From positions 1 through 51,976 of the forward strand of contig CALWPY010000014.1 in assembly GCA_944383545.1 (NCBI GenBank): DNA of 51,976 bases, given 5' to 3'. A program made the position numbers and the translations under genes. The notes beneath the pieces are model-generated. The model was not told the DNA's origin. It did not search any database and saw nothing but the letters and a program-made list of their open reading frames with translations. This stretch comes from an uncultured Lachnospiraceae bacterium (GTDB lineage: Bacteria; Bacillota; Clostridia; Lachnospirales; Lachnospiraceae). Of the stretch, positions 24,516-34,709 are shown in pieces. The first letter of the stretch is position 1. Each line of letters begins with the position of its first letter.

Positions 24516-24550
24516 TGCTTTCTGTATTTTTTTAATTTGACATGGCAAAA

Positions 24551-26125
24551 TCACCTTACTTTAAAATAATTGCCTGCCTGATATATGGAATAATTGAAAT
24601 CCTTAATCTTCATATTCCTGTTTTTCACTTCTGCCAGTTCTTCATATGCCGAAACCCAGAATAAATCTTCCTTATATCCGGCATTTTCCTCCATAAATTC
24701 TTCTACTGCCGGAACTGCATCCAGAGAGCTTTCGCTGCCCGTAACTATCTCACTGTAAGAAAAATTCACATATCCAAAATGTTCTAAATTATATTTGGCA
24801 ATCAGATAATCAGGTTTGCAAAATGAAAATATCATATACATTCCCAAAAAGACCACTGCCGAATATTTAAGTATCGGAAACTTATTTATATTAAGCCATA
24901 TAATTATTCCAAGCATTATAAGAGTTATTACAACAAGAGCAAGAATCACCTTGAATCTCAGCCTGCTCATACCATAGGCTGTTATATACATATACATTTT
25001 TATTGCAGATGCACTTATCATAATAAAAGTGCACGCGCATACAATATGCATAAGTATCTTAAGCAGGAGATTTTCCCTGAAATAAATTTTTCCTATTATT
25101 ACAAAAATCAGATTGAGAAAGCACACAAAAAGCAGGCTGAAAAAGCCTTCTCTGGCATATTCCGCATATGTGCAGCCGTCCGGAAGCTGCATTTTTTTCA
25201 GCATGAGCGCGCCTATCTGAATAAATGAAAACACAAGATATATCACTGTGAGCATCAAAAATACGGTTATTGCTATCACAGCATCCTTTTTATTTACTGC
25301 TTTACTTTCACATTTAAGTCTTTTTTGGAGAAGTGCGACAATAAATGAATTAAGATAAATCACAAGACATACCGTCATTAAAATTATGATTTTAAATTTA
25401 TCGGATATTTCCGCAAAATGTATTCCTGATACCATATTTTTAAATACTGCATCTGACGCATTCAGCAGAATAACGATAAATGCCACAAGGGGAATTCCCA
25501 CAATAAGACCTGTCAGAACGCTTTTCATATTTTGTTTTCTTTTTTCATCCCACCTGGCAGAAAATAATCTTTTAAATATTGAAAAAATATCCTTTAAGGA
25601 AGCAAAAATATATTTTAGACAGCCAATAACAACATAGGCTACAGACTCAATAAACATCCCCAGACTCCATTTTTTACAGTCATACAGTGAATTAATAAGC
25701 CATATTGTTGTAACAAGGATAAACATTAAACTATTATAAAAATGCACTTCGCTACTGTCGGTAAGAAACTGTGAAATACCCAATAAAATCATAGAAAGAA
25801 TAAAAATAATATTTATTCTTTTAGCAGAGACTCCCGTGAGCTTTTTTACCGCAAAAAAATAAGCCACGGTTAAAAGCGTAAATAAAGCCGCCATAATTCC
25901 TGATTTACTGTCATAAAGTCCCCATGAATAAAACAAAGAATAGAGAAAGGTTATCAGAATAATAATCGGTAATTTTTTCTTCATTTCTTTTCTGCACTCG
26001 CTGTCATTAAATACAGGCGGTGCATTATTAAATTGATTATCATAATACACCGGAGGAATATTGTTATAACCATTATTATAATCTGCATAGGGCATGCCAT
26101 TGTTATTATTAAAATTATTATACAT
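24551..26125 (-). CDS. DUF4153/DUF4173-type polytopic membrane protein
   Basis: A 524-residue protein. The first 45 residues are soluble, rich in Asn, Tyr and Pro, and repetitive (NNNN, YNNGYNN, PPVYYDNQFNN), then about 12 hydrophobic helices follow, with charged loops at KRLFSARWDEKR and KRLKCESK, and a C-terminal soluble part of about 80 residues containing PDYLIAKYNL, characteristic of DUF4153/DUF4173 proteins. Function is unknown. The ATG at 26125 is preferred over GTG codons upstream. A perfect promoter and a palindromic operator lie upstream, next to an XRE regulator. Confidence 0.75.
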   Translation of the reverse strand: MYNNFNNNNGMPYADYNNGYNNIPPVYYDNQFNNAPPVFNDSECRKEMKKKLPIIILITFLYSLFYSWGLYDSKSGIMAALFTLLTVAYFFAVKKLTGVSAKRINIIFILSMILLGISQFLTDSSEVHFYNSLMFILVTTIWLINSLYDCKKWSLGMFIESVAYVVIGCLKYIFASLKDIFSIFKRLFSARWDEKRKQNMKSVLTGLIVGIPLVAFIVILLNASDAVFKNMVSGIHFAEISDKFKIIILMTVCLVIYLNSFIVALLQKRLKCESKAVNKKDAVIAITVFLMLTVIYLVFSFIQIGALMLKKMQLPDGCTYAEYAREGFFSLLFVCFLNLIFVIIGKIYFRENLLLKILMHIVCACTFIMISASAIKMYMYITAYGMSRLRFKVILALVVITLIMLGIIIWLNINKFPILKYSAVVFLGMYMIFSFCKPDYLIAKYNLEHFGYVNFSYSEIVTGSESSLDAVPAVEEFMEENAGYKEDLFWVSAYEELAEVKNRNMKIKDFNYSIYQAGNYFKVR

Positions 26126-26216
26126 ATTCACACACACTCCTTTTATAACAATCTCTTATAATTAAAAATCCGTATAATACCTGAAAGTTTATACGGTTTT
26201 CATCTCTTTTAAGAGT

Positions 26217-26245
26217 ATTATAAAAGCATATCTGCTGTATGTCAA
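26217..26245 (-). promoter_or_regulatory. Sigma-A promoter of the DUF4153/4173 gene
   Basis: Minus-strand TTGACA (26240-26245), 17-bp spacer and TATAAT (26217-26222), all consensus. A weak hairpin (26170-26196, CCGTATAA with TTATACGG) lies in the leader and is followed by a short U-run. Confidence 0.9.
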
Positions 26246-26249
26246 TATA

Positions 26250-26272
26250 AATTTATCGTTTTACGATAAATT
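26250..26272. promoter_or_regulatory. Perfect 23-bp palindrome next to the -35 box
   Basis: AATTTATCGT-TTT-ACGATAAATT is a 10+3+10 perfect inverted repeat ending 5 bp upstream of the -35 box of the DUF4153/4173 promoter. It is probably the site of the XRE regulator encoded 45 bases away. Its position suggests activation or a steric block at the -35. A transcript stem is possible but no U-run follows. Confidence 0.6.
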
Positions 26273-26316
26273 ATTTATTTGTTACAATATATTACCTTTA
26301 AAGCATCTTGTATTTA

Positions 26317-26526
26317 TTATGACTCATCATCTTTCCACTCCAAAATATCCCCGGGCTGGCATGAAAGAGCTTCGCAGATTTTATTCAGAGTTTCCAGTTT
26401 TATGGCTTTTGCCTTCCCATTTTTTAAAATAGAGATATTTGCCATGGTAATTCCAACCTTTTCTGATAACTCCGTAACACTCATTTTTCTTTTTGCAAGC
26501 ATTACATCTATATTAATAACAATCAT
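26317..26526 (-). CDS. YozG-type XRE-family regulator
   Basis: A 69-residue Cro/CI-type HTH: MLAKRKMSVTELSEKVGITMANISILKNGKAKA with helix 5 LETLNKICEALSCQPGDILEW. This short type is regularly paired with DUF2975 membrane proteins, and here it follows a DUF2975 gene by 84 bases. Its probable target is the palindrome at 26250-26272. GAGGTG lies 7 bases before the ATG. Confidence 0.88.
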   Translation of the reverse strand: MIVINIDVMLAKRKMSVTELSEKVGITMANISILKNGKAKAIKLETLNKICEALSCQPGDILEWKDDES

Positions 26527-26610
26527 GACACCACCTCATAAAATCACGATATACATTCTGAATGAGCCTATACATAAATAAGATGTGAAGCACAGGTAAC
26601 ATTATGTATC

Positions 26611-27084
26611 TTATATCGTCAGCTCATTCTCCTCTTTCATTTCAGCTGCCTTGCTTACCAGTCTGGATAAAATAACCGCGGCAAGACTTACTGCTATACC
26701 TCCGCAGTCTATCACTAGAGATACGGCAAAAACAGATAATGTGCTCATATTCAGTATAAGAAAAACCAGATTACCAATGAAAAAGAACACGGAATCAATT
26801 AGTGCACATTTAGCTATATCATTTAAATAGCGTGTATTTATTTTTGAAAATGAATTATCCCTGCTTATTTCAGTACATATCTTTGCAAATTTATAAAGTG
26901 CCACAAAGCAGGGGATGGCCGCAAGCCATAAGAATACCGCCCACTGCCAGAATACTCTTTTTCCGTCAACAAAAGCTACCTTCCAGCCTACCAGAGGCAA
27001 CACAAGAAAAAAGAATATTATGCAGAATAGCGCTATTATAACTGTAAATATTTTTAATATTTTTGATAAATCCCTATGACTCAT
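26611..27084 (-). CDS. DUF2975 family membrane protein
   Basis: A 157-residue protein with four hydrophobic helices (about 10-35, 50-65, 95-115 and 120-140) and the typical ICTEISRDNSFSK loop between helices 2 and 3. Starting at 27084 it lies 4 bases after the aspS stop, with GAGGA 8 bases upstream; a longer reading into aspS is unlikely. DUF2975 proteins are found with YozG-like regulators, as here, and may control the regulator from the membrane; function is unproven. Confidence 0.78.
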   Translation of the reverse strand: MSHRDLSKILKIFTVIIALFCIIFFFLVLPLVGWKVAFVDGKRVFWQWAVFLWLAAIPCFVALYKFAKICTEISRDNSFSKINTRYLNDIAKCALIDSVFFFIGNLVFLILNMSTLSVFAVSLVIDCGGIAVSLAAVILSRLVSKAAEMKEENELTI

Positions 27085-27088
27085 ATCT

Positions 27089-28891
27089 TTATTCCTCAGA
27101 ATCTTCTGCTTCCTTAAGCTGTATTCCCAGCTCGTCAAGCTGTTTTTTCTCTACCCTTCCCGGTGCCTCTGACATAAGGCATGAAGCATCTTTCATCTTA
27201 GGGAAGGCAATTACATCTCTGATTGAATCCTCCTTACACATAAGCATTACAAGTCTGTCCATTCCGTATGCAAGTCCTGCATGAGGCGGAACACCATACT
27301 TAAATGCATTTAAGAGAAAACCAAACTGCTCGTATGCTCTTTCCTGTGTAAATCCAAGTATCTCAAACATTTTTTCCTGAATGTCATCCTGATGAATTCT
27401 GACGCTTCCACCGCCGATTTCATTTCCATTTAATACTATATCATATGCCTTTGCACGCACCGCACCCGGGTCAGTATCTATAAGTTCAAGGTCTTCTTCC
27501 ATAGGCATGGTGAACGGATGATGCATAGCCGTAAATCGTCCTTCCTCATCGCTCCACTCAAGGAGAGGGAATTCCGTAATCCATACAAAACGGTACTCAT
27601 CCTTATTGAGAAGTCCCTGCATTTCTGCCAGATGAAGTCTCAATGCTCCGAGCACGTCAAGTACAAGCTTGGTCTTTTTATCTGCCGCAAAAAGTAAGAG
27701 GTCGCCCTTCTTTCCTTCCATTCTTTCTACTATCTTATCAAGCTCTTCCTGCTTCATAAACTTTGCAAATGAGCACTTATAAGTTCCGTCCTCATTTATT
27801 GCAAGATAGGCGAGTCCCTTTAAGCCGTAGCCCTTTACAAAGTCGGTCAAGGCATCTATCTTCTTTCTCGGCATGCTTCCCATGCCCTCTGCATTAATAC
27901 CCCTTACTGAGCCGCCTTCATCTATTGCGCCCTTAAATACTACAAAATCGCAGTCCTTTACTACATCAGTAATATTCTTAAGCTCCATTCCGAATCTTAA
28001 ATCCGGCTTATCAGAGCCGAATCTCTCCATTGCTTCCTTCCATGTCATTCTCTGGATAGGAAGACTTACCTCTACTCCTATTGCTTCCTTGAACAGCCTT
28101 GCAAGAAGTCTTTCATTTACATCTATTACGTCTTCAATATCCACGAATGAAAGCTCCATGTCTATCTGTGTAAATTCAGGCTGTCTGTCTGCACGAAGGT
28201 CTTCATCCCTGAAGCACTTTGCAATCTGAAAATATCTGTCATATCCAGAGCACATGAGGAGCTGTTTAAAAATCTGAGGAGACTGCGGAAGTGCATAAAA
28301 TGAGCCCGGATGTACACGGCTCGGCACCAGATAATCTCTGGCTCCCTCAGGTGTTGACTTGTTTAAGATAGGAGTTTCAATCTCCATAAAGCCCTCATCA
28401 GCAAGGAACTGTCTCGTAATATTTGCCACCTTGCTTCTCAGCATAAGGTTTCTTTGCAGGTCAGGTCTTCTTAAGTCGAGATAACGGTACTTAAGCCTTA
28501 ACTCTTCCTTTGTTTTTGAATTCTCTTCAATAGGGAACGGCGGAGTTTCTGCCTCAGATAAAATTCTGATGTTTTCAGCAATAATCTCAATATCTCCCGT
28601 CTTTAAGTTAGGATTTATTCCGCCCTCACGAAGAGCCACCTTTCCGGTAACCGCAATAACAAATTCGCTTCTAAGCTTTTCTGCTTTTTTATAAGCTTCC
28701 TCACCTACGTTTGCTTCCTCAAATATTATCTGAAGCAGACCGCTTCTGTCACGCAAATCCACAAAGATGATACCGCCCTTATTTCTGCTTTTCTGTACCC
28801 ATCCCATAACGGTAACTGTGTTTCCTGTCATGGTATTATCTACTTCGGTACATCTGTGAGTTCTTTTAAGTCCTTTCATTGACTCAGCCAT
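27089..28891 (-). CDS. aspS: Aspartyl-tRNA synthetase
   Basis: A 600-residue bacterial-type class II synthetase. Anticodon-binding OB fold at the N-terminus (TVMGWVQKSRNKGGIIFVDLRD), motif 2 FRDEDLRADRQPEFTQID, the GAD insertion domain around residues 290-420, and motif 3 GLAYGMDRLVM near the end. Charges tRNA-Asp. It lies 48 bases after hisS in the conserved clostridial hemZ-hisS-aspS order. Confidence 0.97.
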   Translation of the reverse strand: MAESMKGLKRTHRCTEVDNTMTGNTVTVMGWVQKSRNKGGIIFVDLRDRSGLLQIIFEEANVGEEAYKKAEKLRSEFVIAVTGKVALREGGINPNLKTGDIEIIAENIRILSEAETPPFPIEENSKTKEELRLKYRYLDLRRPDLQRNLMLRSKVANITRQFLADEGFMEIETPILNKSTPEGARDYLVPSRVHPGSFYALPQSPQIFKQLLMCSGYDRYFQIAKCFRDEDLRADRQPEFTQIDMELSFVDIEDVIDVNERLLARLFKEAIGVEVSLPIQRMTWKEAMERFGSDKPDLRFGMELKNITDVVKDCDFVVFKGAIDEGGSVRGINAEGMGSMPRKKIDALTDFVKGYGLKGLAYLAINEDGTYKCSFAKFMKQEELDKIVERMEGKKGDLLLFAADKKTKLVLDVLGALRLHLAEMQGLLNKDEYRFVWITEFPLLEWSDEEGRFTAMHHPFTMPMEEDLELIDTDPGAVRAKAYDIVLNGNEIGGGSVRIHQDDIQEKMFEILGFTQERAYEQFGFLLNAFKYGVPPHAGLAYGMDRLVMLMCKEDSIRDVIAFPKMKDASCLMSEAPGRVEKKQLDELGIQLKEAEDSEE

Positions 28892-28938
28892 TTCTCTGTT
28901 TCCTCCGATTTATCTTCAATAAATTTTATGTTTGCCAT

Positions 28939-30189
28939 TTAATTAAAATCAATATGTTCTGCAAGCTCGTCCAGCTTAACATCCACCTGCTCACCGGTTT
29001 CCATGTTTTTAAGTCTTGCGGTATTTGTTTCAAGCTCGTTATCACCGATAATTACAGTGTATCTCACATTCAGCTTATTTGCATACTTCATCTGTGCCTT
29101 TACGCTTCTGTCCATGTAATCCGTTTCCACGCAGAGCCCCTTCATTCTTAAATCATAAACTATCTTATATGCCTTCGCCTTTGCGGCATCTCCCATAATT
29201 CCCACATAAAGGTCAGGTCCCTTTTCAGGTGCGAGGTCTATTCCCTCTTTATCAAGGAAGTAAAGAATTCTTTCAATTCCCATTCCAAAACCTACCGAAG
29301 GCTGTGATTCTCTTCCGTCTATTTCATATACAAGATTGTCATATCTTCCGCCGCCGCAGAGGGTAAATCCCTCTGAATTTACGAACTCAAATACTGTCTT
29401 TGTATAATAATCCAGCCCCCTTACAATTCCAGTATCTATTTCAAACGGAATTTCAAGCTCGGTAAGAAGTTTCTTAAGTTCTTCAAAATGTGCACTGCAC
29501 TCCTCACAAAGATAATCTATCGTTCTTGGCGCATCCTTCACAATCTCCTTACAGCCCGGCTCCTTACAGTCGATTACACGAAGCGGATTTTTTACCATTC
29601 TGTCTTTACAGGTATTGCAAAGTCCCTCTTCATGTGCTTTAAGGTACTTTATAAGTGCTTCATTATATGTCTTTTTACATGTAGGACAGCCTATACTGTT
29701 TATGTGGAGCTTTGCGTCCTTAAGTCCCAGCTTTTTTATCAGAGTTGAAACAAGTGTCATAAGCTCAACTTCAGCAAGCGGGCTTTTTGAGCCTACAAAT
29801 TCCACGCCAAACTGGTGGTGCTGTCTCAGTCTTCCGCTCTCAGGCTTCTCATATCTGAATGCCGGTGTGACATAAAACATCTTTATAGGCTGTGGGTCTG
29901 CATAGAGCTTGTTTTCCAGATAAGCCCTTATTGCACCCGCTGTACCCTCAGGCTTAAGCGTGAGACTCCTTCCACCCTTGTCAATGAAGGTATACATCTC
30001 TTTCTGAACAACGTCCGTGGTTTCTCCCACACCTCTCTGAAAGAGTACCGTATGTTCAAATACAGGTGTTATTATCTCTTTTATGTTATAGCTTGTGCAA
30101 AGCTCTCTTGCGAGCTCCTCCACACGCGTCCTTGTCCTCATCCTGTCCTTAAACCAGTCTGCCGTTCCTCTCGGTGCCTGAGTAATCAT
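28939..30189 (-). CDS. hisS: Histidyl-tRNA synthetase
   Basis: A 416-residue class II synthetase of normal length. It starts with the APRGTADW motif, has motif 2 ([23 protein letters not shown]-type segment), the His-specific [12 protein letters not shown] and GGGRYDNL, and a C-terminal anticodon-binding domain. The inserted domain carries two pairs of cysteines (CPTC, CNTC, CKEPGC), as in many clostridial enzymes. Cotranscribed with hemZ (3-base gap) and aspS. Confidence 0.97.
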   Translation of the reverse strand: MITQAPRGTADWFKDRMRTRTRVEELARELCTSYNIKEIITPVFEHTVLFQRGVGETTDVVQKEMYTFIDKGGRSLTLKPEGTAGAIRAYLENKLYADPQPIKMFYVTPAFRYEKPESGRLRQHHQFGVEFVGSKSPLAEVELMTLVSTLIKKLGLKDAKLHINSIGCPTCKKTYNEALIKYLKAHEEGLCNTCKDRMVKNPLRVIDCKEPGCKEIVKDAPRTIDYLCEECSAHFEELKKLLTELEIPFEIDTGIVRGLDYYTKTVFEFVNSEGFTLCGGGRYDNLVYEIDGRESQPSVGFGMGIERILYFLDKEGIDLAPEKGPDLYVGIMGDAAKAKAYKIVYDLRMKGLCVETDYMDRSVKAQMKYANKLNVRYTVIIGDNELETNTARLKNMETGEQVDVKLDELAEHIDFN

Positions 30190-30192
30190 TTT

Positions 30193-31680
30193 TTATGCCT
30201 CCTTACTTTGCAGTAATTTTTCTTTTCTTTCAATCATTTCGTCTATTCTCATGATATATTCATCTACGTTTTTTACATTTTCGGCTCTGTCAACCCTTGC
30301 AACTTTTCCTTCTGAAAGCCTCAGAATTTTTGTGGAAGCTCCCGCACCAGCCGCAAATATATCAGTCTTTTCTTCCATTATAAGAATGTTATACGAACAC
30401 TCTTTACCTTTAACCGCATATCCTATATTTTCAAGATTTCCTGATATGTTCTTCTGCCTGTATAAATAATAAGGCTTAAGTCCCATGCCCCTCGCCGTAA
30501 GATTTACCTGTCCGAGCATCTTATCGGTATCATTTCCAAGCATTTCATAATAGGTGTCCATCTCCTGTTTAAGATTAGCCGCACGCTTTACTGCAAGGGA
30601 ATGAACTGTAATGCTGTCAGGCTTAAGCTCTCTGATAAGTCCTGTGGTATGCTTCATATGATATATATCTTCACCGGGAAGCCCTGCGATAAGATCCATG
30701 TTTATATTGTCAAATCCAAGTCGTCTAGCAGTATAAAAAGCATCCATAGTCTGCTCTGCCGTATGCCTTCTGCCTATTAATTTAAGGGTGTCATCATTCA
30801 TGGTCTGAGGATTTATACTTATCCTGGTCACACCCTTTTCTTTCATCACCTTGAGCTTTTCTTCCGTTATGCTGTCAGGTCTGCCTGCTTCAACAGTGTA
30901 CTCTTTTAACTGTGATAAGTCAAAATACTTTTCTATTTCCGATAATAGCCTGTCTAACTCATTGCTTTCCAAAGATGTCGGCGTTCCACCGCCTATATAA
31001 ATTGCAATAAGTCTTTTATTTCTGCATGTATATGAAATGTACTGAAGCTCCTTTATAAGGGCATCAAGATATTTTCCCACGCTGTCCTTATAAAGCTCTA
31101 TAGGATAGGAAGTAAAAGAACAATAAAGACATCTTGACGGGCAGAAAGGGATTCCTACATAGAGGCAGTAATCCTTTTCCGAATCAATTTCTGAAATAAG
31201 TTCTCTCTCATATTCTGCGACTTCCGCCGCAAGCTTTGCCTTAGGAAAAGAAACCTCATATATTCTCTGATAATCATCAATTATATCATCCTTTGATTTA
31301 CCTGCCATAAAGCCTGCCATGGCAATTTTGGTAGGTCTCACACCCGTAAGACATCCCCACGGAAGTTTTCTTCCCGTATAATCACAAAGCATTTTATATA
31401 CGGCAAGCTTAAACCTGTTTCTAAAGCTCTTTTTATTTTTATAATTTCCTGATATAACCGCACTTTCCTTAACTGCTCCATCCTTTTCTAATTTCAGCCA
31501 AGTCTCCTCCTCACTGAAAATTGCAGTAACCATAAAGCTTATTTCTTCATGCATTTCCCTGGAAATCTGCGCAGCCGTAACAGGCCTTATGCCCTTTATT
31601 TTTTCCTGCGGAAAAAATGCCAGAATCATAGACCGCAAATCATTATTATATTCTTCATTGTTTTGAACAATAAGTATCAT
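30193..31680 (-). CDS. hemZ: Radical SAM coproporphyrinogen dehydrogenase-like HemZ
   Basis: A 495-residue radical SAM protein with the Fe-S motif CPSRCLYC (Cys180, Cys184, Cys187), a GGTPTSL segment and the HemN-like C-terminal region; the 170-residue N-terminal part is that of the HemZ branch. HemZ proteins are named for oxygen-independent coproporphyrinogen III oxidation, but a heme role in clostridia without other heme genes is doubtful. Between an MBL-fold gene and hisS, as in other Clostridia. Confidence 0.92.
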   Translation of the reverse strand: MILIVQNNEEYNNDLRSMILAFFPQEKIKGIRPVTAAQISREMHEEISFMVTAIFSEEETWLKLEKDGAVKESAVISGNYKNKKSFRNRFKLAVYKMLCDYTGRKLPWGCLTGVRPTKIAMAGFMAGKSKDDIIDDYQRIYEVSFPKAKLAAEVAEYERELISEIDSEKDYCLYVGIPFCPSRCLYCSFTSYPIELYKDSVGKYLDALIKELQYISYTCRNKRLIAIYIGGGTPTSLESNELDRLLSEIEKYFDLSQLKEYTVEAGRPDSITEEKLKVMKEKGVTRISINPQTMNDDTLKLIGRRHTAEQTMDAFYTARRLGFDNINMDLIAGLPGEDIYHMKHTTGLIRELKPDSITVHSLAVKRAANLKQEMDTYYEMLGNDTDKMLGQVNLTARGMGLKPYYLYRQKNISGNLENIGYAVKGKECSYNILIMEEKTDIFAAGAGASTKILRLSEGKVARVDRAENVKNVDEYIMRIDEMIERKEKLLQSKEA

Positions 31681-31730
31681 TAGTACTTAGCTCCCGCCCA
31701 TAAAATATCCACCGGCAATATCCGGTACAA

Positions 31731-32366
31731 TTACATAAAAAACATATTTCCTGCTTTTTCACGCTTAATGGTGGTCTTACTGTTATGTCCCGGATAAACG
31801 ACCGTATCATCAGGAAGCGTAAACAGCTTTTCTCTTATGGATTTTATAAGAAGCTCTCCGTCTCCCGTAGGGAAATCAGACCTTCCTATGCTTCCGGTAA
31901 ACAGGGTATCTCCGTCAAACACCATTTTATTTTCTTCAAAATAATAACATATACTTCCCTGAGTATGTCCCGGTACCTCAAGACACTTAATTTCTGTACC
32001 GAGAAGTGAAATAACCTCGCCGTCAGAAACAGCAAAATCAGAATCAATAAATACCGGCTCTCCAAACATAGCCGAAAGATTTGCGGCACAGTTCTTAAGA
32101 AGTGGCTGGTCCTTTTCTCCCACATAAATCTTAACCTCAGGAAGAGCTTCCTTTATCGCATTAACCGCACCTATATGGTCATAGTGCGCATGTGTTATTA
32201 AAATTGCCTTAAGCTTATAATTCTGGTTTTTTACCATATCCAAAAGGAATTTTTCATTTGCGGCAGGGTCTATTATAACCGCTTCTCTGGTATCAGTATT
32301 TACTACCGTATAGCAGTTTGTTCCCAAATCGCCCAGCACGTTTGTGACCACAATAAGATTCTGCAT
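31731..32366 (-). CDS. MBL-fold metallo-hydrolase (glyoxalase II-like)
   Basis: A 211-residue protein with the metal-binding motif THAHYDHIG (His59, His61, Asp63, His64), later ligands in VPGHTQGSIC and the Asp in FDGDTLF, and the final YPGHNS His. It is the small YcbL/glyoxalase II-like type. The substrate is unknown; thioester hydrolysis is the family norm. Its place between rel and hemZ is conserved in Clostridia. Confidence 0.9.
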   Translation of the reverse strand: MQNLIVVTNVLGDLGTNCYTVVNTDTREAVIIDPAANEKFLLDMVKNQNYKLKAILITHAHYDHIGAVNAIKEALPEVKIYVGEKDQPLLKNCAANLSAMFGEPVFIDSDFAVSDGEVISLLGTEIKCLEVPGHTQGSICYYFEENKMVFDGDTLFTGSIGRSDFPTGDGELLIKSIREKLFTLPDDTVVYPGHNSKTTIKREKAGNMFFM

Positions 32367-32402
32367 AGCCTAAACCTCCTTACAATGAAACCGGATTTCT
32401 GA

Positions 32403-34676
32403 TTAACCCGTAGTTCTTTCTATGTCAATTATTCCCTCAATGTTTCTGATTTTTGCAATTATTTTATTTAACTGCTCAACAGACTTTATCTCAAACTGCA
32501 GTGAAAGTGTAGCCTTATCCTGCTTGTTTACTCTTACGTTCATTCCCATAAGATTTATATTTGCCTCGTTAAATATTTTGGATATTTCATAAAGAATACC
32601 CTGTCTGTTGTTTGCATATATATTTATTTCCGTGGTATAAAGTGAGTCACCCTGCTGTGACTGCCACTCCGCGTCAATCAGCCTTGCCCTGTCTGCCTCT
32701 TCCATGCAGAGTATGTTAATGCAGTCTGTTCTGTGAATGGAAACTCCTCTTCCTCTCGTTATATATCCCACTATCTCGTCACCCGGAACAGGCGAACAGC
32801 ACTTGGAAAATCTTACGGCAACATCGTCAATTCCCTTAACTACTATTCCACCCTTAGGAGAATGCTTATCCCTCTTCTGAGAAGAAAAATTATTCAAAAT
32901 ATCCTGGTCTGTTGTTTTTTTCTCGGCCTCCTTATTCGCCTCTTCAACCAGCTTATTTACAACCTGTCCTTCCTTTACGCCTCCGTGTCCCACAGCGGCG
33001 ACAAGTGAATCCCAGTCAGGGAAATTATATTTCTTTAATGCCTTTTCCATATATTCGGGTTTAAGCAAATCCGGCAGATTAATATTTTTCGTTTTACAAT
33101 AAGACTCTATGGCGGCCTTTCCTTTTGCAATATTGTCTGCCTTATGCTCCTGCCTAAACCACTGGTTAATCTTTGTTTTAGCCTGGGAACTTTTTACCAC
33201 GTTCAGCCAGTCCATACTTGGTCCCTTGGAATTATTGGAGGTAATAATCTCTACCCTGTCTCCGCTTTTAAGAGGCATCTCTATCGGCACCTGCCTGCCG
33301 TTTACTCTGGCACCTACCATCTTGTTTCCTACTGCCGTATGAACAGCATAAGCAAAATCAATAGGTGTGGAGCCGCTTGGAAGTGACTTTACATCTCCGT
33401 CAGGAGTAAAACAATATACCTGGTCCTGGAACAAATCCAAATCAGTCTTTACAAAGCTCATGAATTCCTTGTTGTCAGTAGTGTCGGTCTGCCATTCAAG
33501 TATCTGTCTGAGCCAGTTCATCTTTTCTTCTTCCTTCTGATTTGCAGCACCCCCGCCCTCTTTATATTTCCAGTGTGCGGCAATACCGTATTCAGCAGTC
33601 CTGTGCATCTCATAAGTCCTTATCTGAATTTCAAAAGGACGTCCCTCATGTCCGATAAGAGTCGTATGAAGCGACTGGTACATATTCGCCTTAGGCATGG
33701 CAATATAATCCTTAAACCTTCCCGGTATAGGCTTATATTTTTCATGTATTATACCCAGTGCCGCATAGCAGTCTCTTACAGTATTCACTTTAATTCTGAG
33801 AGCAAAAATATCGTATATCTGGTCCAGGGTCTTACCCTGTGTCTTCATCTTTTTATAAATGCTGAAAAAGTGCTTTACCCTTCCGTCAATTTCTGCCTCG
33901 ATGCCTGCTTCATGTATATAATCAGTTACCTCCGCAACCATCTGCTTTATAAACTCTTCCCTTTCAGAAAGTCTCTCATCTATCTGTCTTTTTAAATCAT
34001 TATATACATCAGGATATAAATACTGCATGGATAAGTCATCCAGTTCGATTTTAATCTTGGATATACCGAGCCTGTGTGCTATTGGCGCATAAATATCCAT
34101 TGTTTCTCTCGCCTTTTCAATCTGCTTTTCAGGCGTCTGATACTGAAGGGTCCTTAAATTATGCAGACGATCAGCCAGCTTAATAAGAATAACCCTTATA
34201 TCCTTTGCCATTGCAAGAAACATTTTTCTTAAATTTTCGGCCTGGATTTCAATTTTATCCTGAGACAAATCGAGCTGAGTAAGTTTTGTAACACCATCCA
34301 CAAGCAGTGCTACTTCGTCGGAAAACTCAGCGGCTATCTCGTCAGTTGTCATGACCGTATCTTCCACCACGTCGTGCAGTATTCCCGCAACTATTGTTTC
34401 CTTATCAAGCTCCAGTTCGGCGAGTATTATTGCCACGCACAAAGGGTGAATGATATAAGGCTCTCCTGATTTACGCTTCTGTCCTTCATGTGCCTTTTTT
34501 GCAATATTATATGCCTTTTCTATCTGAGACACATCCTCCGAAGGATGATATTCATGTATTTTTTCTATCAAATCCTTATAAAGCTCCTCAGGAGGTGTAA
34601 AATCACTTGGTGTACTTAAATCATTGGATAATTTTCTTCCCTCGGCATCATATGTTTTTTCATCTAACTCTGGCAT
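32403..34676 (-). CDS. rel: Bifunctional (p)ppGpp synthetase/hydrolase
   Basis: A 757-residue long RelA/SpoT homologue: HD hydrolase domain with ILHDVVEDT, synthetase domain with FKDYIAMPKANMYQSLHTTL, TGS domain (VYCFTPDGDVKSLPSGSTPIDF-type start), zinc-finger/helical region and C-terminal ACT domain. The RFKD signature in the synthetase domain marks the bifunctional type rather than RelA-only EXDD. Start at ATG 34676, with AAGGAAG 8 bases upstream; a GTG at 34685 is too close to that site. It lies between apt and the MBL gene in one transcript. Confidence 0.95.
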   Translation of the reverse strand: MPELDEKTYDAEGRKLSNDLSTPSDFTPPEELYKDLIEKIHEYHPSEDVSQIEKAYNIAKKAHEGQKRKSGEPYIIHPLCVAIILAELELDKETIVAGILHDVVEDTVMTTDEIAAEFSDEVALLVDGVTKLTQLDLSQDKIEIQAENLRKMFLAMAKDIRVILIKLADRLHNLRTLQYQTPEKQIEKARETMDIYAPIAHRLGISKIKIELDDLSMQYLYPDVYNDLKRQIDERLSEREEFIKQMVAEVTDYIHEAGIEAEIDGRVKHFFSIYKKMKTQGKTLDQIYDIFALRIKVNTVRDCYAALGIIHEKYKPIPGRFKDYIAMPKANMYQSLHTTLIGHEGRPFEIQIRTYEMHRTAEYGIAAHWKYKEGGGAANQKEEEKMNWLRQILEWQTDTTDNKEFMSFVKTDLDLFQDQVYCFTPDGDVKSLPSGSTPIDFAYAVHTAVGNKMVGARVNGRQVPIEMPLKSGDRVEIITSNNSKGPSMDWLNVVKSSQAKTKINQWFRQEHKADNIAKGKAAIESYCKTKNINLPDLLKPEYMEKALKKYNFPDWDSLVAAVGHGGVKEGQVVNKLVEEANKEAEKKTTDQDILNNFSSQKRDKHSPKGGIVVKGIDDVAVRFSKCCSPVPGDEIVGYITRGRGVSIHRTDCINILCMEEADRARLIDAEWQSQQGDSLYTTEINIYANNRQGILYEISKIFNEANINLMGMNVRVNKQDKATLSLQFEIKSVEQLNKIIAKIRNIEGIIDIERTTG

Positions 34677-34709
34677 AAGCGTCACTTCCTTATCCTGATT
34701 GGGTAAATA

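Noticed and set aside
28892-28938. Possible T-box leader for aspS or hisS
   Set aside because: Gaps in front of both genes are under 50 bases inside an operon, too short for a T-box.
31681-31730. Hairpin ACCGG/CCGGT between the MBL and hemZ genes as terminator
   Set aside because: Stem is only 5 bp with no U-run; it more likely has no termination role.
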